Below, in pieces: positions 33,248-42,393 of a stretch of DNA of 63,996 bases (within the stretch, counting starts at the first letter, position 1; each line of letters opens with the position of its first letter). This stretch comes from Halieaceae bacterium (lineage in GTDB: Bacteria > Pseudomonadota > Gammaproteobacteria > Pseudomonadales > Halieaceae). The translations under genes and the position numbers were made by a program. The DNA is taken from positions 1 through 63,996 of the forward strand of contig JAHEEV010000007.1 in assembly GCA_024640505.1 (NCBI GenBank), given 5' to 3'. A model generated the notes under the pieces. It ran no database searches and had not been told where the DNA came from. It worked only from the letters and a program-made list of their open reading frames with translations.

Positions 33248-35509
33248 TTGAGGGGATGTCAAAGTAGCCGCAGAAATGCAGGCCGGAACGTTATATTGCT
33301 TGCCGCCTTGGCCAGCAGCATTATCAGCTGCAGTGGTACACCCGACTATGAAAACCGCGAAGCTGCAAGATTGGAAGCCTCCAGGTCCGAGCTTCTTGTG
33401 GAGCAAACCGGTCTTCCCGATGGTAAGTCGGCGCCGGCCTATCCGGCAGGAGAGAAAAATTTCCTGGAACCGGCTATGTCGACCATAGAAGGGCGGCCCT
33501 GTGAGGGCAATACCTTCTCGCTGAACGAACTCTCTGTAAAAAATGTCGGATTGTCCAATCGGGACATTCTCTCCGCGGCTCATCTGTTGAATGTCATGGG
33601 TTACAACACCAGGGTAGACGAGGTCACAGAGGAAGCCTCCAGCTTTGCCAGAACAACGCGGGAGCTGTTCGGGTGCGCTGACCTTCCACTGGTCATTGTG
33701 CCTCGCACACAGGAAGAAACCAGTCTCACCTTGTCGCACCAGGAGCGCCCTGAGGGATACGTCGGGGCAGGTGGCCAGGTGGGGACGGGAAACCTCGCCT
33801 TTGGCGCGCTGCGTCGGGTACATGCAGTCGATCTCGACCAGATGATGATCTTCTACCACGAGGAAAATGCAGCGAAGGTTGAGCGCCTGGAGGAAACCCT
33901 GCGGAATGTCATCGACACGCCCTCAGCACAGGTTTACATCGAGACCATGGTTCTGGAAGTGTCAGAGGAGGATTCCAAGGAACTGGGCGTCTCCTACTCC
34001 ACGGCAAATATCGGAGGCGCTGATGGTAATAATCTCCTGAATCTGGGCGTGCTCGAAGTGGGCGATGGCGACACGGTCGGGTTTGAGCGGGACACCACCC
34101 GGGATGAGGACGGCAATTTCAATTTTGTTCCGGGTGTCGGTATACAGGCAAAAGTCCGGGCCCTGGTCGATAGCGGGAGAGCAGAAATACTCGCGCGGCC
34201 CAGTGTCCTTGCGCTCAGCAATCGGCAGGCGGTCATCCAGATCGTCGATGTCGTCCAGACGCCCATATTACAGAGTACGCTCAACTCGACGGGGGAGTTG
34301 GTTATCTCCGCCTACGAGTTCGAGCCTCTGCTGCTGGGTATTACCCTCAACCTCCGGCCCCGTGTATCAGCGGATCGGCAGTGGATCAGCCTTGAAATTG
34401 ATGCGACGGTAGAAGCAGAAATTGATGAGAACTCGGGGGTGGTGTATTCCCCGGACGGTGAAGGCGGTCGTATTGAGCTGGCCGAGAAAAAAGGATCCGC
34501 AGCGCGGAAAGTCAAGACCTTTGCACGGATTCCGGACCGCGTGCCCATTATTATCGGTGGCCTGGTGGCGGGCAACCAGGAGAAACAAAGCAGCAGGGTT
34601 CCCGTGCTGGGCGCCTTGCCGTTCGTCGGAGGTCTGTTTGGCGCTACTGATAACGAAGTCCAGAAGCGGGAGATTGTCATCGTCCTGACGCCCCATGTCC
34701 TCGCCGAAGATGCGGTTGGCGTGCGGGCCAACCAGGCCAGCAAGGAGGTCATGCAGCGCCAGTCCGACCTGGAACTTTTCAACAACTACTATCAGGTTCG
34801 CCCGGAAGATGTTTACAACCTTAATTTCCTTCTGGAAGACAGGCAATTCGCCGCCTATCGCCGCAAGGCGCTGGAAATTCTGGACGCCGAACCCGACCTG
34901 GCGGCGAATCCGGCCATCAAGCCTTTCGCAGAGGACCGCGTACCCGGTGATGATGCGTTGGTGACCAAGATGGTGTTCGATATCATCGCGTCGGATCTGC
35001 GGCGGGAGAAACTCGATCCCGCGTCGCTCTATCTGCCTCTGGTGGACGACAACGGGTCACAGAGGCTTGCCACCCTGGCTGACGTGCTGGATGGTGTAAA
35101 TTTGCGGAACGGGAAGGAGGCGATCCAGTTGACCTTTGGGCAGAACCCGGGGGGACAATGGCTCGTGCAGCACCGGCGCTTGCCGGCGACTGCACCGATC
35201 CGCGATATCTATGGAACATCCCTGGTGCTGCGCACAGAGAGCGATCTGCAGAGGTTGATGACCTCGATTGCGACCGATGTCGTTATTGGTATGAACGGGG
35301 GGTTTCCCGAGCTCAATGTCCAGACCTTCAGGGAGGGTCGATCGATACAATTGGCGGGCCGGGAAGATTATTCCGGTTACATGCTTTCAACCCGCACAGC
35401 GGAAATATTTTACGAATCACGCCATGTACGGGAGGTGCTCAAGCGCAATCTCGCGAGCGCTTATGAGGGGGTTGATAGTGCGGCTGAAGGTATTCACAGA
35501 GAAAGCTGA
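33248..35509 (+). CDS. Orphan secretin-type outer-membrane lipoprotein with long C-terminus
   Basis: The only start that keeps the signal peptide is TTG 33248. The signal ends with a lipobox at Cys28 (LASSIISC). After a variable region with possible secretin N domains (NELSVKNVGLSNRDILSAA), the secretin core begins near residue 225 (SAQVYIETMVLEVSEEDSKELG), continues through ARPSVLALSNRQAVIQI and the VPIIIGGLVAGNQEKQSSRV gate segment to VQKREIVIVLTPHVL. Secretins normally end soon after this, yet about 240 more residues follow (YQVRPEDVYNLNFLLEDRQ; TSIATDVVIGMNGGFPELNV). No GspC-M, Pil or type III genes lie nearby, so its inner-membrane partner is unknown. It should form a ring-shaped outer-membrane channel. 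Confidence 0.85.
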   Translation: MRGCQSSRRNAGRNVILLAALASSIISCSGTPDYENREAARLEASRSELLVEQTGLPDGKSAPAYPAGEKNFLEPAMSTIEGRPCEGNTFSLNELSVKNVGLSNRDILSAAHLLNVMGYNTRVDEVTEEASSFARTTRELFGCADLPLVIVPRTQEETSLTLSHQERPEGYVGAGGQVGTGNLAFGALRRVHAVDLDQMMIFYHEENAAKVERLEETLRNVIDTPSAQVYIETMVLEVSEEDSKELGVSYSTANIGGADGNNLLNLGVLEVGDGDTVGFERDTTRDEDGNFNFVPGVGIQAKVRALVDSGRAEILARPSVLALSNRQAVIQIVDVVQTPILQSTLNSTGELVISAYEFEPLLLGITLNLRPRVSADRQWISLEIDATVEAEIDENSGVVYSPDGEGGRIELAEKKGSAARKVKTFARIPDRVPIIIGGLVAGNQEKQSSRVPVLGALPFVGGLFGATDNEVQKREIVIVLTPHVLAEDAVGVRANQASKEVMQRQSDLELFNNYYQVRPEDVYNLNFLLEDRQFAAYRRKALEILDAEPDLAANPAIKPFAEDRVPGDDALVTKMVFDIIASDLRREKLDPASLYLPLVDDNGSQRLATLADVLDGVNLRNGKEAIQLTFGQNPGGQWLVQHRRLPATAPIRDIYGTSLVLRTESDLQRLMTSIATDVVIGMNGGFPELNVQTFREGRSIQLAGREDYSGYMLSTRTAEIFYESRHVREVLKRNLASAYEGVDSAAEGIHRES

Positions 35510-35563
35510 GAGTCGCACTCACCGCGGATCGATCATATTCCGGCAATTGCCGGTGATGGTAAA

Positions 35564-35589
35564 ACAAAGCCCGGGGAACCGGGCTTTGT
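35564..35589 (-). terminator. Rho-independent terminator
   Basis: ACAAAGCCCGG (35564-35574) and CCGGGCTTTGT (35579-35589) form a perfect 11-base stem with a four-base loop. Read on the minus strand, the stem is followed by TTT, so it best terminates the small secreted-protein gene that ends at 35625. It may also slow plus-strand transcription from the secretin gene. Confidence 0.85.
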
Positions 35590-35624
35590 GACGCTCTGGG
35601 TCCGGGCAACTGACCGGAGAATGC

Positions 35625-36014
35625 CTACCTTATCCGGATCAGCGGATCCAGCGGACATACGTTATTAACGTCCTTCACATCGTAATAAATGATGTCACCG
35701 CTGTTACCTTTGATGATGCACTGGTAAAAGTCTGACACATGCTGGCAGTTGTGCAGGGAGTCGTCTGGCGACCTGTCTTTTTTGGGTACAATCGCGCCGA
35801 TAGACGCGCCGGGCCCCCAGCGAACGACTGCCCCCGGCGACCTGCATGCCTCGTCTTTCGGGTCAGGACCGCTTCCGCAACTTCCATCGAGGCTGTTGAC
35901 CTGTTGCGGGCAGCCTCTGTCGTCAAAGACGACTTCCAGCGGCTGGTTTTCCTGTGCCAGAGCGCCATAACTTGCGACAACGGTCACCGCAGTCGCGACA
36001 ATTCTTTTTATCAT
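35625..36014 (-). CDS. Small secreted Cys-rich hypothetical protein
   Basis: The ATG at 36014 opens a signal peptide (MIKRIVATAVTVVASYGALA); a longer frame upstream is not needed. The mature part, about 110 residues, has six Cys (in GCPQQVN, GSCGSGP, DEACRSP, HNCQHVS, YQCIIKG, NVCPLDP), probably as three disulfides. It contains SPGAVVRWGPGASIGAIVPKK. No family recognised. It ends at a strong terminator and is divergent from the GPH-type transporter gene. Confidence 0.7.
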   Translation of the reverse strand: MIKRIVATAVTVVASYGALAQENQPLEVVFDDRGCPQQVNSLDGSCGSGPDPKDEACRSPGAVVRWGPGASIGAIVPKKDRSPDDSLHNCQHVSDFYQCIIKGNSGDIIYYDVKDVNNVCPLDPLIRIR

Positions 36015-36092
36015 GATAGATCTCTCATCAATTAACAGGGTATCCGGTCTACGCGGTGGCTCATGGGTAGCCGCCCCGGGCCGGCAATGTCT

Positions 36093-36121
36093 CTCATCCC
36101 TCAGCAAGGCTGTGGGATGAG
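36093..36121. other. Strong imperfect hairpin in divergent intergenic region
   Basis: CTCATCCC (36093-36100) pairs with GGGATGAG (36114-36121). After a single T-T mismatch, CAGC (36102-36105) pairs with GCTG (36109-36112) around AAG. The 12-pair structure is not followed by a T run on either strand. It lies about 80 bases upstream of the secreted protein (36014) and 150 upstream of the transporter (36274). A smaller CAGCGC/GCGCTG hairpin follows at 36185-36199. Confidence 0.6.
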
Positions 36122-36273
36122 TAAAAGGATAATAGAACACATCTCCGCAATTGCCAGTAAAGTGCCGACCCGGGTAAGCCCCTGCAGCGCTTGGCGCTGA
36201 ATCTCCAAATAGCCTACCCTGCAACTACGTAATAGCCAGCTCTATTAATAACGATGGACTCGGGTCGTCCCTG

Positions 36274-37698
36274 ATGCTCAATGCACGCACGAAAATCTTT
36301 TATGGTATTGGCGGTGGTGTCTATGCCATCAAGGAAGCGGCCTACGCCATCTTCATTCTGCTTTTCTACACCCAGGTGCTGGGACTTTCCGGCTCACTCA
36401 CCGGTTTTATCATTGCAGTCAGCCTGATGTGGGACGCAGTCTCCGACCCGCTGGTGGGGAGCTGGTCGGACAGGCTGCGCAGCCGTTACGGCAGGCGACA
36501 CCCGTTTATGGTGTACAGTACCCTGCCACTTGCCATCGGTTTTGTCGGCCTTTTTTCGCCGCCTGATCTGGTGGTCCAGTCAACTACCCTGCTGGCTTCC
36601 TGGTTATTGTTCTGGTCGCTGTGGGTGCGGACCTTCGTGACCACCTTCTCGATCCCGCACCTGGCGCTGAGCGCTGAGCTGACCAACGATTACCATGAGC
36701 GCAGCCAGTTGATGGCTACGCGGCTGGGTTTCATGTTCCTGGTTACCCTGTTGCTGCCGGCGGCGGGTTTCGTGTTTATCTTCAGTATCGAAGAGAATAT
36801 CGATGGCCGATTCATCGCTGAAAATTATATCTGGTATGGCCTGCTGTCGGCGCTGGTCGTCCTTCTGCTCGGCACGATGACCGTGATGGGTACGCGTCAC
36901 CACACCAGCCGGCCGGATACCGGTGGTGAGAAATATGCCCTGCCGCATCTGCGGGACTACATTGGCGATGTCGTGCAGACGTTCCGCAACAAGGCGTTTC
37001 GCACCATTATCAGCTACGAAGTCGCCGCCGCCATCAGTTGGGGTAGCTCCGCGGCCTTGAATGTTCTGGTGGGAACGTATGTTTTCGAATTCAGTGCGGA
37101 TGAAATGGCCGTCACGCTTGCCGTACCTTCCCTGGTTGCCGTGCTGCTGGTCTGGATCTTACTGGGCCCCCTTAGTCGACGCTGGCAGAAGCCGCAGCTA
37201 CTGCGAATCTCTCTGTGGGGAATGTTTCTCAACGCCCTTTGGCTCCTGCCGCTCAAGCTGGCTGATATGCTGCCCTCGAACGACAGCCCCGCCGTACTGT
37301 TGTTGAATGTCCTGCACCTGACACTGTTCATGTTTTTCTTTCTGCTTCGCATCACCAATTCCATGTCTATCGTCGCCGATATCACCGATCAGCACGAACT
37401 TGAGCATGGCGGGCGGAGCGAGGGCGGATTTTTCTCAGTGATGAATTTCATCGCCAAGCTGTCATCCCTTGTCGGACCGCTTTATGGTGGTTTCGTTCTC
37501 GATGTGATCGGACTCAATCAACAGGATCTCCCTGGCCAGGTCGCGGAGCCTGTACTTGCGGGGTTGATGTACGCGGTTATGCTGATTGCTGTACCGACAT
37601 TGGCCATTGCCCTTTTCTACGCCTATAAAATTCAATTCAGCAAGGAGCAGGTAGACGATATACAGGCCACCTTGCGTGAACGGGATCTATTCACCTGA
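36274..37698 (+). CDS. GPH-family (MelB-like) MFS sugar:cation symporter
   Basis: This 474-residue membrane protein has about 12 helices and the GPH/MelB signatures: KIFYGIGGGVYAIKEAAYA at the N-terminus, WDAVSDPLVGSWSDRLRSRYGRRHPFM after helix 2, and FSIPHLALSAELTNDYHERSQL in the loop after helix 4. The family imports glycosides, pentosides or hexuronides with Na+ or H+. No sugar-degradation genes lie nearby, and similar orphan GPH proteins are common in marine gammaproteobacteria. The substrate is unknown. Confidence 0.88.
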   Translation: MLNARTKIFYGIGGGVYAIKEAAYAIFILLFYTQVLGLSGSLTGFIIAVSLMWDAVSDPLVGSWSDRLRSRYGRRHPFMVYSTLPLAIGFVGLFSPPDLVVQSTTLLASWLLFWSLWVRTFVTTFSIPHLALSAELTNDYHERSQLMATRLGFMFLVTLLLPAAGFVFIFSIEENIDGRFIAENYIWYGLLSALVVLLLGTMTVMGTRHHTSRPDTGGEKYALPHLRDYIGDVVQTFRNKAFRTIISYEVAAAISWGSSAALNVLVGTYVFEFSADEMAVTLAVPSLVAVLLVWILLGPLSRRWQKPQLLRISLWGMFLNALWLLPLKLADMLPSNDSPAVLLLNVLHLTLFMFFFLLRITNSMSIVADITDQHELEHGGRSEGGFFSVMNFIAKLSSLVGPLYGGFVLDVIGLNQQDLPGQVAEPVLAGLMYAVMLIAVPTLAIALFYAYKIQFSKEQVDDIQATLRERDLFT

Positions 37699-37989
37699 CT
37701 GAACCTGCTCTTCACGGAGCGAGTGGGAATATATCCTGAAGCCCGCCGCACCTGTCGCCGCGCCCAATACAAAGCCACCCAGGATATCGAGGGGAAAATG
37801 CACCCCCACATAGACCTGGGCGTATCCAATCGAGACAGCCCAGGGTATCAGCCACCAGCGTGCCCGGCGCAGCTGGTTACGCAGGGCGAGTACAAGCAGC
37901 ACGGCGAGCGCCATGTGGTTGGTGGCATGTGACGACGGAAAGCTGTAGGCCGGTCCGCAGGCAACAGCGCGCATATTCGTCGTTGGCAT
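37687..37989 (-). pseudogene. PAP2-type phosphatase lacking its N-terminal half
   Basis: The 100 residues contain the second and third motifs of PAP2 phosphatases: PAYSFPSSHATNHM and YVGVHFPLDILGG. PAP2 proteins are normally 170-250 residues, and the first motif (K-x6-RP) with the two or three helices before it is absent. The stretch before SFPSSH in relatives follows RPRP; here the frame begins MPTTNMRAVACGPAY, about at that point. The upstream DNA is taken by the divergent diiron-protein gene, so the 5' end appears deleted. It overlaps the transporter end by 12 bases. Confidence 0.65.
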
Positions 37990-38044
37990 AATTTCCTCCC
38001 TGGTCTACGCTGATTATAAAGTGGCGAGTGTCCCGGAGAGCGGT

Positions 38045-39127
38045 ATGAGCACGACAGAATACTACACGATTCCAACTTCGAGCCTGGACTGGAATCTCGA
38101 CCAGAACTACACGACCAATTTCCGCTGGGAATATCAGGATGGGCGCGAGTCCCTGCTGAACCTTTACGAAAAGGGCAAGGCGAAACAGTGGAATGCTGCA
38201 GATAGAATCGACTGGTCTCAGGAACTGGATCCGGAGAACCCCGAGCAGATGCCCGATGAGTCTATGCCGATTTTCGGTTCGCCTGTCTACCGGCGGATGA
38301 CGGAGAAGGAGAAAGTTGAGGCTCGGACGCACTTCCAGGCCTGGCAGCTGTCGCAATTCCTGCATGGTGAGCAGGGTGCACTGATCTGTACTGCCAAGAT
38401 CGTGCAGCAGGTTCCCAGCATCGATGCCAAGTTCTATGCCGCCACGCAGGTGGTCGATGAGGCGCGACACGTGGAGGCCTATTCCCGCCTGTTGCATGAA
38501 AAATTCAACCTCGCCTACCCGATCACCCCGACCCTGAAGAGTTTGCTGGAAGATGTGCTCAACGATTCCCGCTGGGACATGACCTACCTGGGGATGCAGG
38601 TGCTGATCGAAGGGCTGGCGCTGGCGGCCTTCGCATCAATCCGTGACAACGCCCAGAACCCCCTGGCCGCATCGGTCAATGCCTATGTGATGCAGGACGA
38701 GGCGCGCCATGTCGCCTTTGGTCGCCTTTCGCTCCGTGACTACTATCCGCAGCTGACACAGGCTGAGCGTGATGAACGGGAGGAATTCGCCGTGGAGGCC
38801 TGTTACGCCATGCGCGATCGTTTCCAGGCGGAAGAGGTGTGGGAGCGACTGGGCCTGCCCGTCGATGAATGCGCCCGGTATATGAGCGAGTCGGGCTTCA
38901 TGCAGAATTACCGCAGCGACCTGTTCACGCGCATTGTGCCAATGATGAAGGATATCGGCTTGTGGGGCCCGAAGATCCGGAAAGCCTACGAGCAGATGGG
39001 TATTATCGGGTACTGCGATACCGACGTGGAAAAATTATCCGACAATGACCAGGTGGTGGCTGAACAGTTCGAACGCGAAATCAGGGAAAGAATGCAGGAT
39101 ATAGAGACCGTTGCGGCAGGCGCCTAG
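38045..39127 (+). CDS. Ferritin-like diiron protein
   Basis: The ATG at 38045 follows GGAGAG; the GTG at 38021 has no such site. The 360-residue protein has two E-x-x-H carboxylate/His motifs, VDEARH and QDEARH, about 80 residues apart, plus EQGALICTAKIV and VLIEGLALAAFASI helices with Glu. This is the ligand layout of ribonucleotide reductase R2-like and AurF-like diiron oxygenases. It probably binds a di-iron (or Mn/Fe) centre and activates O2; the substrate is unknown. Confidence 0.82.
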   Translation: MSTTEYYTIPTSSLDWNLDQNYTTNFRWEYQDGRESLLNLYEKGKAKQWNAADRIDWSQELDPENPEQMPDESMPIFGSPVYRRMTEKEKVEARTHFQAWQLSQFLHGEQGALICTAKIVQQVPSIDAKFYAATQVVDEARHVEAYSRLLHEKFNLAYPITPTLKSLLEDVLNDSRWDMTYLGMQVLIEGLALAAFASIRDNAQNPLAASVNAYVMQDEARHVAFGRLSLRDYYPQLTQAERDEREEFAVEACYAMRDRFQAEEVWERLGLPVDECARYMSESGFMQNYRSDLFTRIVPMMKDIGLWGPKIRKAYEQMGIIGYCDTDVEKLSDNDQVVAEQFEREIRERMQDIETVAAGA

Positions 39128-39230
39128 CAGAGGTGTCCCTACGTGCGGGTCAGCGGTCATCAGTTACTGGAAGAGATGTCCGCCATTCGATTTGTCAGAG
39201 CCGGGTTCCCCGGGACAGGCCTCCAGGAGA

Positions 39231-40019
39231 TCAGCCCTCTGCGGCGCCGTCGGCGAGGGATGGTCGCAGCAGTCGCGGTAAAATCCAAGCCCCGATGACG
39301 GCAATGACAGCCATCGCCCAGACGATTACGGCGCCCGTAGGATAGTCAAACCACATCGACAGGCTGACACCGGTGAGGTACGCGATTGCACCCATGCACC
39401 AGGCCGCGGGCAGCTGGTAGGCAGCTGGCAGGTTTCTGGAAGCCAGTGCCGGAATGATCAGGCTGCTGAAAACCAGGTAAATGCCAACCAGCTGCACCGA
39501 GGCGGTGATCGCGATTGCGAAAATCAGGTAGAAGCCAATTGTCGGCATGTGGTGTCTCAACCCGAACCAGAATCCCAGTAGCACGGCATAGATGGCTGCG
39601 ACGGGGAGCAGTTGGCGGTAATCGACCCATAGAATCTGCCCCACCAGCAAGTCCTTGAGGTGGTCACCACCATGCGGGTTGTCAGCGAGTAGCAGGATGC
39701 TGGCGGTGGCCGCCAGGATGAAAAGGACCCCTATCAGTGCTTCCTGTATGTCGGGCCAGAGTTTTTCGGTCACGTTCAGGCCCAGTGCCGCGATCATAGC
39801 CGCAGAAACCGCCACCAGCTGCACCCCCCAGTCGTGTGGCTCGAGGCCAACGTTGTCAGCCACGATCACCCCCAGTCCGGCCACCTGGGCTATCGCCAGA
39901 TCGATAAAAATAATACCGCGTTGGAGGACTCTCCTGCCCAGTGGCACGTGAGTGGATAAAACGAGCAGGCCAGCCAGCAGGGCCGGTCCGGTGATGGCCA
40001 GATCGAATGCGCCAGTCAT
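39231..40019 (-). CDS. ZnuB-like metal ABC transporter permease
   Basis: The 262-residue membrane protein matches the ABC-3 permease family: GPALLAGLLVLSTHVPLGRR, IFIDLAIAQVAGLGVIVAD near residue 37 and VQLVGIYLVFSSLIIPALAS. About eight helices are predicted. The HGGDHLKDLLVGQILWVD segment with His may be near the metal path. Its start overlaps the end of the binding-protein gene by four bases, so the two are translationally coupled. The ATPase gene expected in such operons is not here. Confidence 0.9.
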   Translation of the reverse strand: MTGAFDLAITGPALLAGLLVLSTHVPLGRRVLQRGIIFIDLAIAQVAGLGVIVADNVGLEPHDWGVQLVAVSAAMIAALGLNVTEKLWPDIQEALIGVLFILAATASILLLADNPHGGDHLKDLLVGQILWVDYRQLLPVAAIYAVLLGFWFGLRHHMPTIGFYLIFAIAITASVQLVGIYLVFSSLIIPALASRNLPAAYQLPAAWCMGAIAYLTGVSLSMWFDYPTGAVIVWAMAVIAVIGAWILPRLLRPSLADGAAEG

Positions 40020-40927
40020 TGCCTGATCCCGTCCAGAAGCGTCCGGATCGTGGAGTCAAACAACTGGTATAGATCCGTAGCCTCCGGGGAGCCGCCCACG
40101 GTGAAGGGCAGGGCCCGGTGGGGTATCCCGGTTTTACTGGAGAGCCACTGTGAGGGCTTGGCGTCCTGGTAGGGTGTGCGGATGATCAGCGCGGCCGGGC
40201 TCGCTTCCAGCTGATCCAGCAACTTGCCCAGGTGCGCGGCGCTGGGTGGTACCCCGGGTTTGCTCTCGAGGGTCGCCACTTCGACGAGGCCCAGCCAGTT
40301 GATCAGATAGGCCCAGCTTCTGTGGTGCACGACTATTCTTTGTCCCCGCAGGGGTGCCGCCTGCTGCTGCCAGCCGGCGACCGCCTCATTCCATCTGGCC
40401 TCGAATGCGGCAAGCCCCTGCTGATAACTGCTCGCATTGGCGGCATCTATCTGCTGGAGGCGTTCCGCGATCACGCGGGCAACAATACCGAGATTGCGAG
40501 GATCGGTCTGGATGTGCGGATTGCCCTCGGCGTGGAGGTCGCCCTGGGCGCGGTCCAGCACTGCAGGGATCTCCAGTCGCTTCACGGATTGACTGGCCAT
40601 CAGATGACCGGGTTTGCCCGGCTGTATCTCCGGGTTATTGCCTTTGCGCAGCAACAGAGGCAGCCATCCCGCTTCCAGGCCGGATCCGGAGCAGATCAGC
40701 AGATCGGCTCGACGGATTCCGGCGATCAGGCTCGGCCTGGCCTGGATAAAGTGGGGGTCCTGCAAGGCATTGGTGGCAGAAACGGCCTCTACCCTGTCGC
40801 CGCCGATCTCCGTGGCGAGAGCGGCCCACTCCGGTTCGCAGGCAAATACCTGGACCGCGGCACGGGCGCAGGGTGCCGTCATGAACCCGACGGTCAGAGC
40901 GATTGTCAGCAAGGTTCTGTAGTACAT
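40016..40927 (-). CDS. ZnuA-like zinc/manganese-binding protein
   Basis: The 303-residue protein has a signal peptide (TIALTVGFMTAPCARA) and the cluster A-I/ZnuA pattern: VQVFACEPEWAALATEIGGD, QDPHFIQARPSLIAGIRRAD, a central GNPHIQTDPRNLG and VVHHRSWAYLINWLGL. His residues at DPHF, GNPH and VVHH give three likely metal ligands. The His-rich loop of E. coli ZnuA is missing. It delivers zinc or manganese to the coupled permease. No ATPase is adjacent. Confidence 0.9.
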   Translation of the reverse strand: MYYRTLLTIALTVGFMTAPCARAAVQVFACEPEWAALATEIGGDRVEAVSATNALQDPHFIQARPSLIAGIRRADLLICSGSGLEAGWLPLLLRKGNNPEIQPGKPGHLMASQSVKRLEIPAVLDRAQGDLHAEGNPHIQTDPRNLGIVARVIAERLQQIDAANASSYQQGLAAFEARWNEAVAGWQQQAAPLRGQRIVVHHRSWAYLINWLGLVEVATLESKPGVPPSAAHLGKLLDQLEASPAALIIRTPYQDAKPSQWLSSKTGIPHRALPFTVGGSPEATDLYQLFDSTIRTLLDGIRQ

Positions 40928-40938
40928 GCGGATAGCCT

Positions 40939-42324
40939 CTAGAATGCGTGAGCGCCGTGGGCGCCCAGGCTCATGATGTATTGCAGCGTAAACAGATTAT
41001 TGTTCTCAAGCCCGCTCTCGTCGCGCTCGAACTGCACCCGGATGCGGGAATACTCGCTGTTGGAATAATCGAACATGAGTGTGTAGCGCAGGGGGTCGTC
41101 ACCCATGGGATCCAGTGGCGTATCGAGGAACGATGCGCCCGGATCTTCCAGGTTCAGCCCGTCCAGGCGGGCACCGACGCGCCAGCGCGGCCGCCATTGG
41201 TAGACCAGTTGGGCGTACCAACCCGCTGTGTCAGTGGTGATCGACTGCAGCCTGTCCGATCCGGGCAGCAGATAGTCGCCATCTTCATTACGCCACAGAT
41301 ACTCCGTCTGAAATACCAGGTTGCGGTCACGGATATTGCCGTTGGGCGCCCATTTCCAGATGAAGTCGGCGATATAGAACTCCGTACTGCCGTCGAAGTG
41401 CAGCGGGTCGTCCTCGTCGCCGGAGGAGCGGTCCCGGGCCTCGGCTTCCATCCATGATATTCCGGCGCTCCAGCTGTGGCTGAAACCGATATCACCACCG
41501 ACCTGGGCAAAGACAGAGCGTGTTCCCAGGCCATCGTCCGCGTCGCCCGCGGCGGGGTAGTTACTCCCGCGGAACACCTCCGCGCCCAGCTCCAGGAAAA
41601 AATCCGTGGGTGCCAGCCAGCGGAACTGGATACCGTCGTCGCCATACTGTCCACCCATGAATGCGCTGTAGGGCAGCGCCTGGTTGGCGAATGACCAGGC
41701 ATGCGGGTGCTTGTCGTTGAGGTAGCCTACCGACGAATAGAAGCGGCCGAACCGCAGGGTCGTGTTGGCGGGCATGGCCAGGGTGTCCAGGAAAGCCTCT
41801 TCGAGCCCGATCTCGAAACCGCCATCTTCCTGTTCGACCGCTGCCGTGACGCGCCCATAGAACCAGTCATCGATGTTGGCGGTAAATACGAATTCGGATT
41901 CGCCTATACTGAGCCCCTCGTCGCCTGGTCCCGCTTCTCCGCCAAGCGGTACGCCGGGAATGATGTAATCGTCGGGGTCTTCTTCATACAGGCGCAGGGC
42001 GCCATTGAGAATGACGCCCATAGCGGGATTGTACGCGTTGCCCGCAGCCGCAGCGTTGCCCGCAGCTGAATAGCTGCTGGTGGAGCCGGCGTAGTCAGGT
42101 TCGGGGGGTGTCACGGCAGATGCTTCTTGCGCATCGACGAGTTGCTGCTCCGCCGACGCCAGGCGCTGCTCCAGTGACTGGATGCGCGCTTCATAATGCG
42201 CTTTGAGCGCGTCCAGTTCGCCCCTTATGGCGGCGAGATCATCGTCCGCATGGACTGTTTGGATTGCCAGCAACGCTGTGAGCAACGGCAGCAGTGTCCG
42301 CAGTGAAAAATGTATACGTATCAT
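40939..42324 (-). CDS. Outer-membrane porin-like protein of the zinc block
   Basis: The 461-residue protein has a signal peptide (LLPLLTALLAIQTVHA), a coiled coil (IRGELDALKAHYEARIQSLE) as in trimeric porins, and then many beta strands (for example FVFTANIDDWFYGRVTAAVE, WRPRWRVGARLDGLN), ending LQYIMSLGAHGAHAF. It lies 11 bp upstream of ZnuA on the same strand, so it is a good candidate for outer-membrane zinc uptake. The extreme C-terminus has two His. Related proteins have been seen next to znuA in other gammaproteobacteria. Confidence 0.72.
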   Translation of the reverse strand: MIRIHFSLRTLLPLLTALLAIQTVHADDDLAAIRGELDALKAHYEARIQSLEQRLASAEQQLVDAQEASAVTPPEPDYAGSTSSYSAAGNAAAAGNAYNPAMGVILNGALRLYEEDPDDYIIPGVPLGGEAGPGDEGLSIGESEFVFTANIDDWFYGRVTAAVEQEDGGFEIGLEEAFLDTLAMPANTTLRFGRFYSSVGYLNDKHPHAWSFANQALPYSAFMGGQYGDDGIQFRWLAPTDFFLELGAEVFRGSNYPAAGDADDGLGTRSVFAQVGGDIGFSHSWSAGISWMEAEARDRSSGDEDDPLHFDGSTEFYIADFIWKWAPNGNIRDRNLVFQTEYLWRNEDGDYLLPGSDRLQSITTDTAGWYAQLVYQWRPRWRVGARLDGLNLEDPGASFLDTPLDPMGDDPLRYTLMFDYSNSEYSRIRVQFERDESGLENNNLFTLQYIMSLGAHGAHAF

Positions 42325-42393
42325 GGGGTTTCCCTGTTTTCACGTTTGTAAAGACGCAGGCTGCCGCAGCTGAATACGGCAGTCTCCGGGTAA

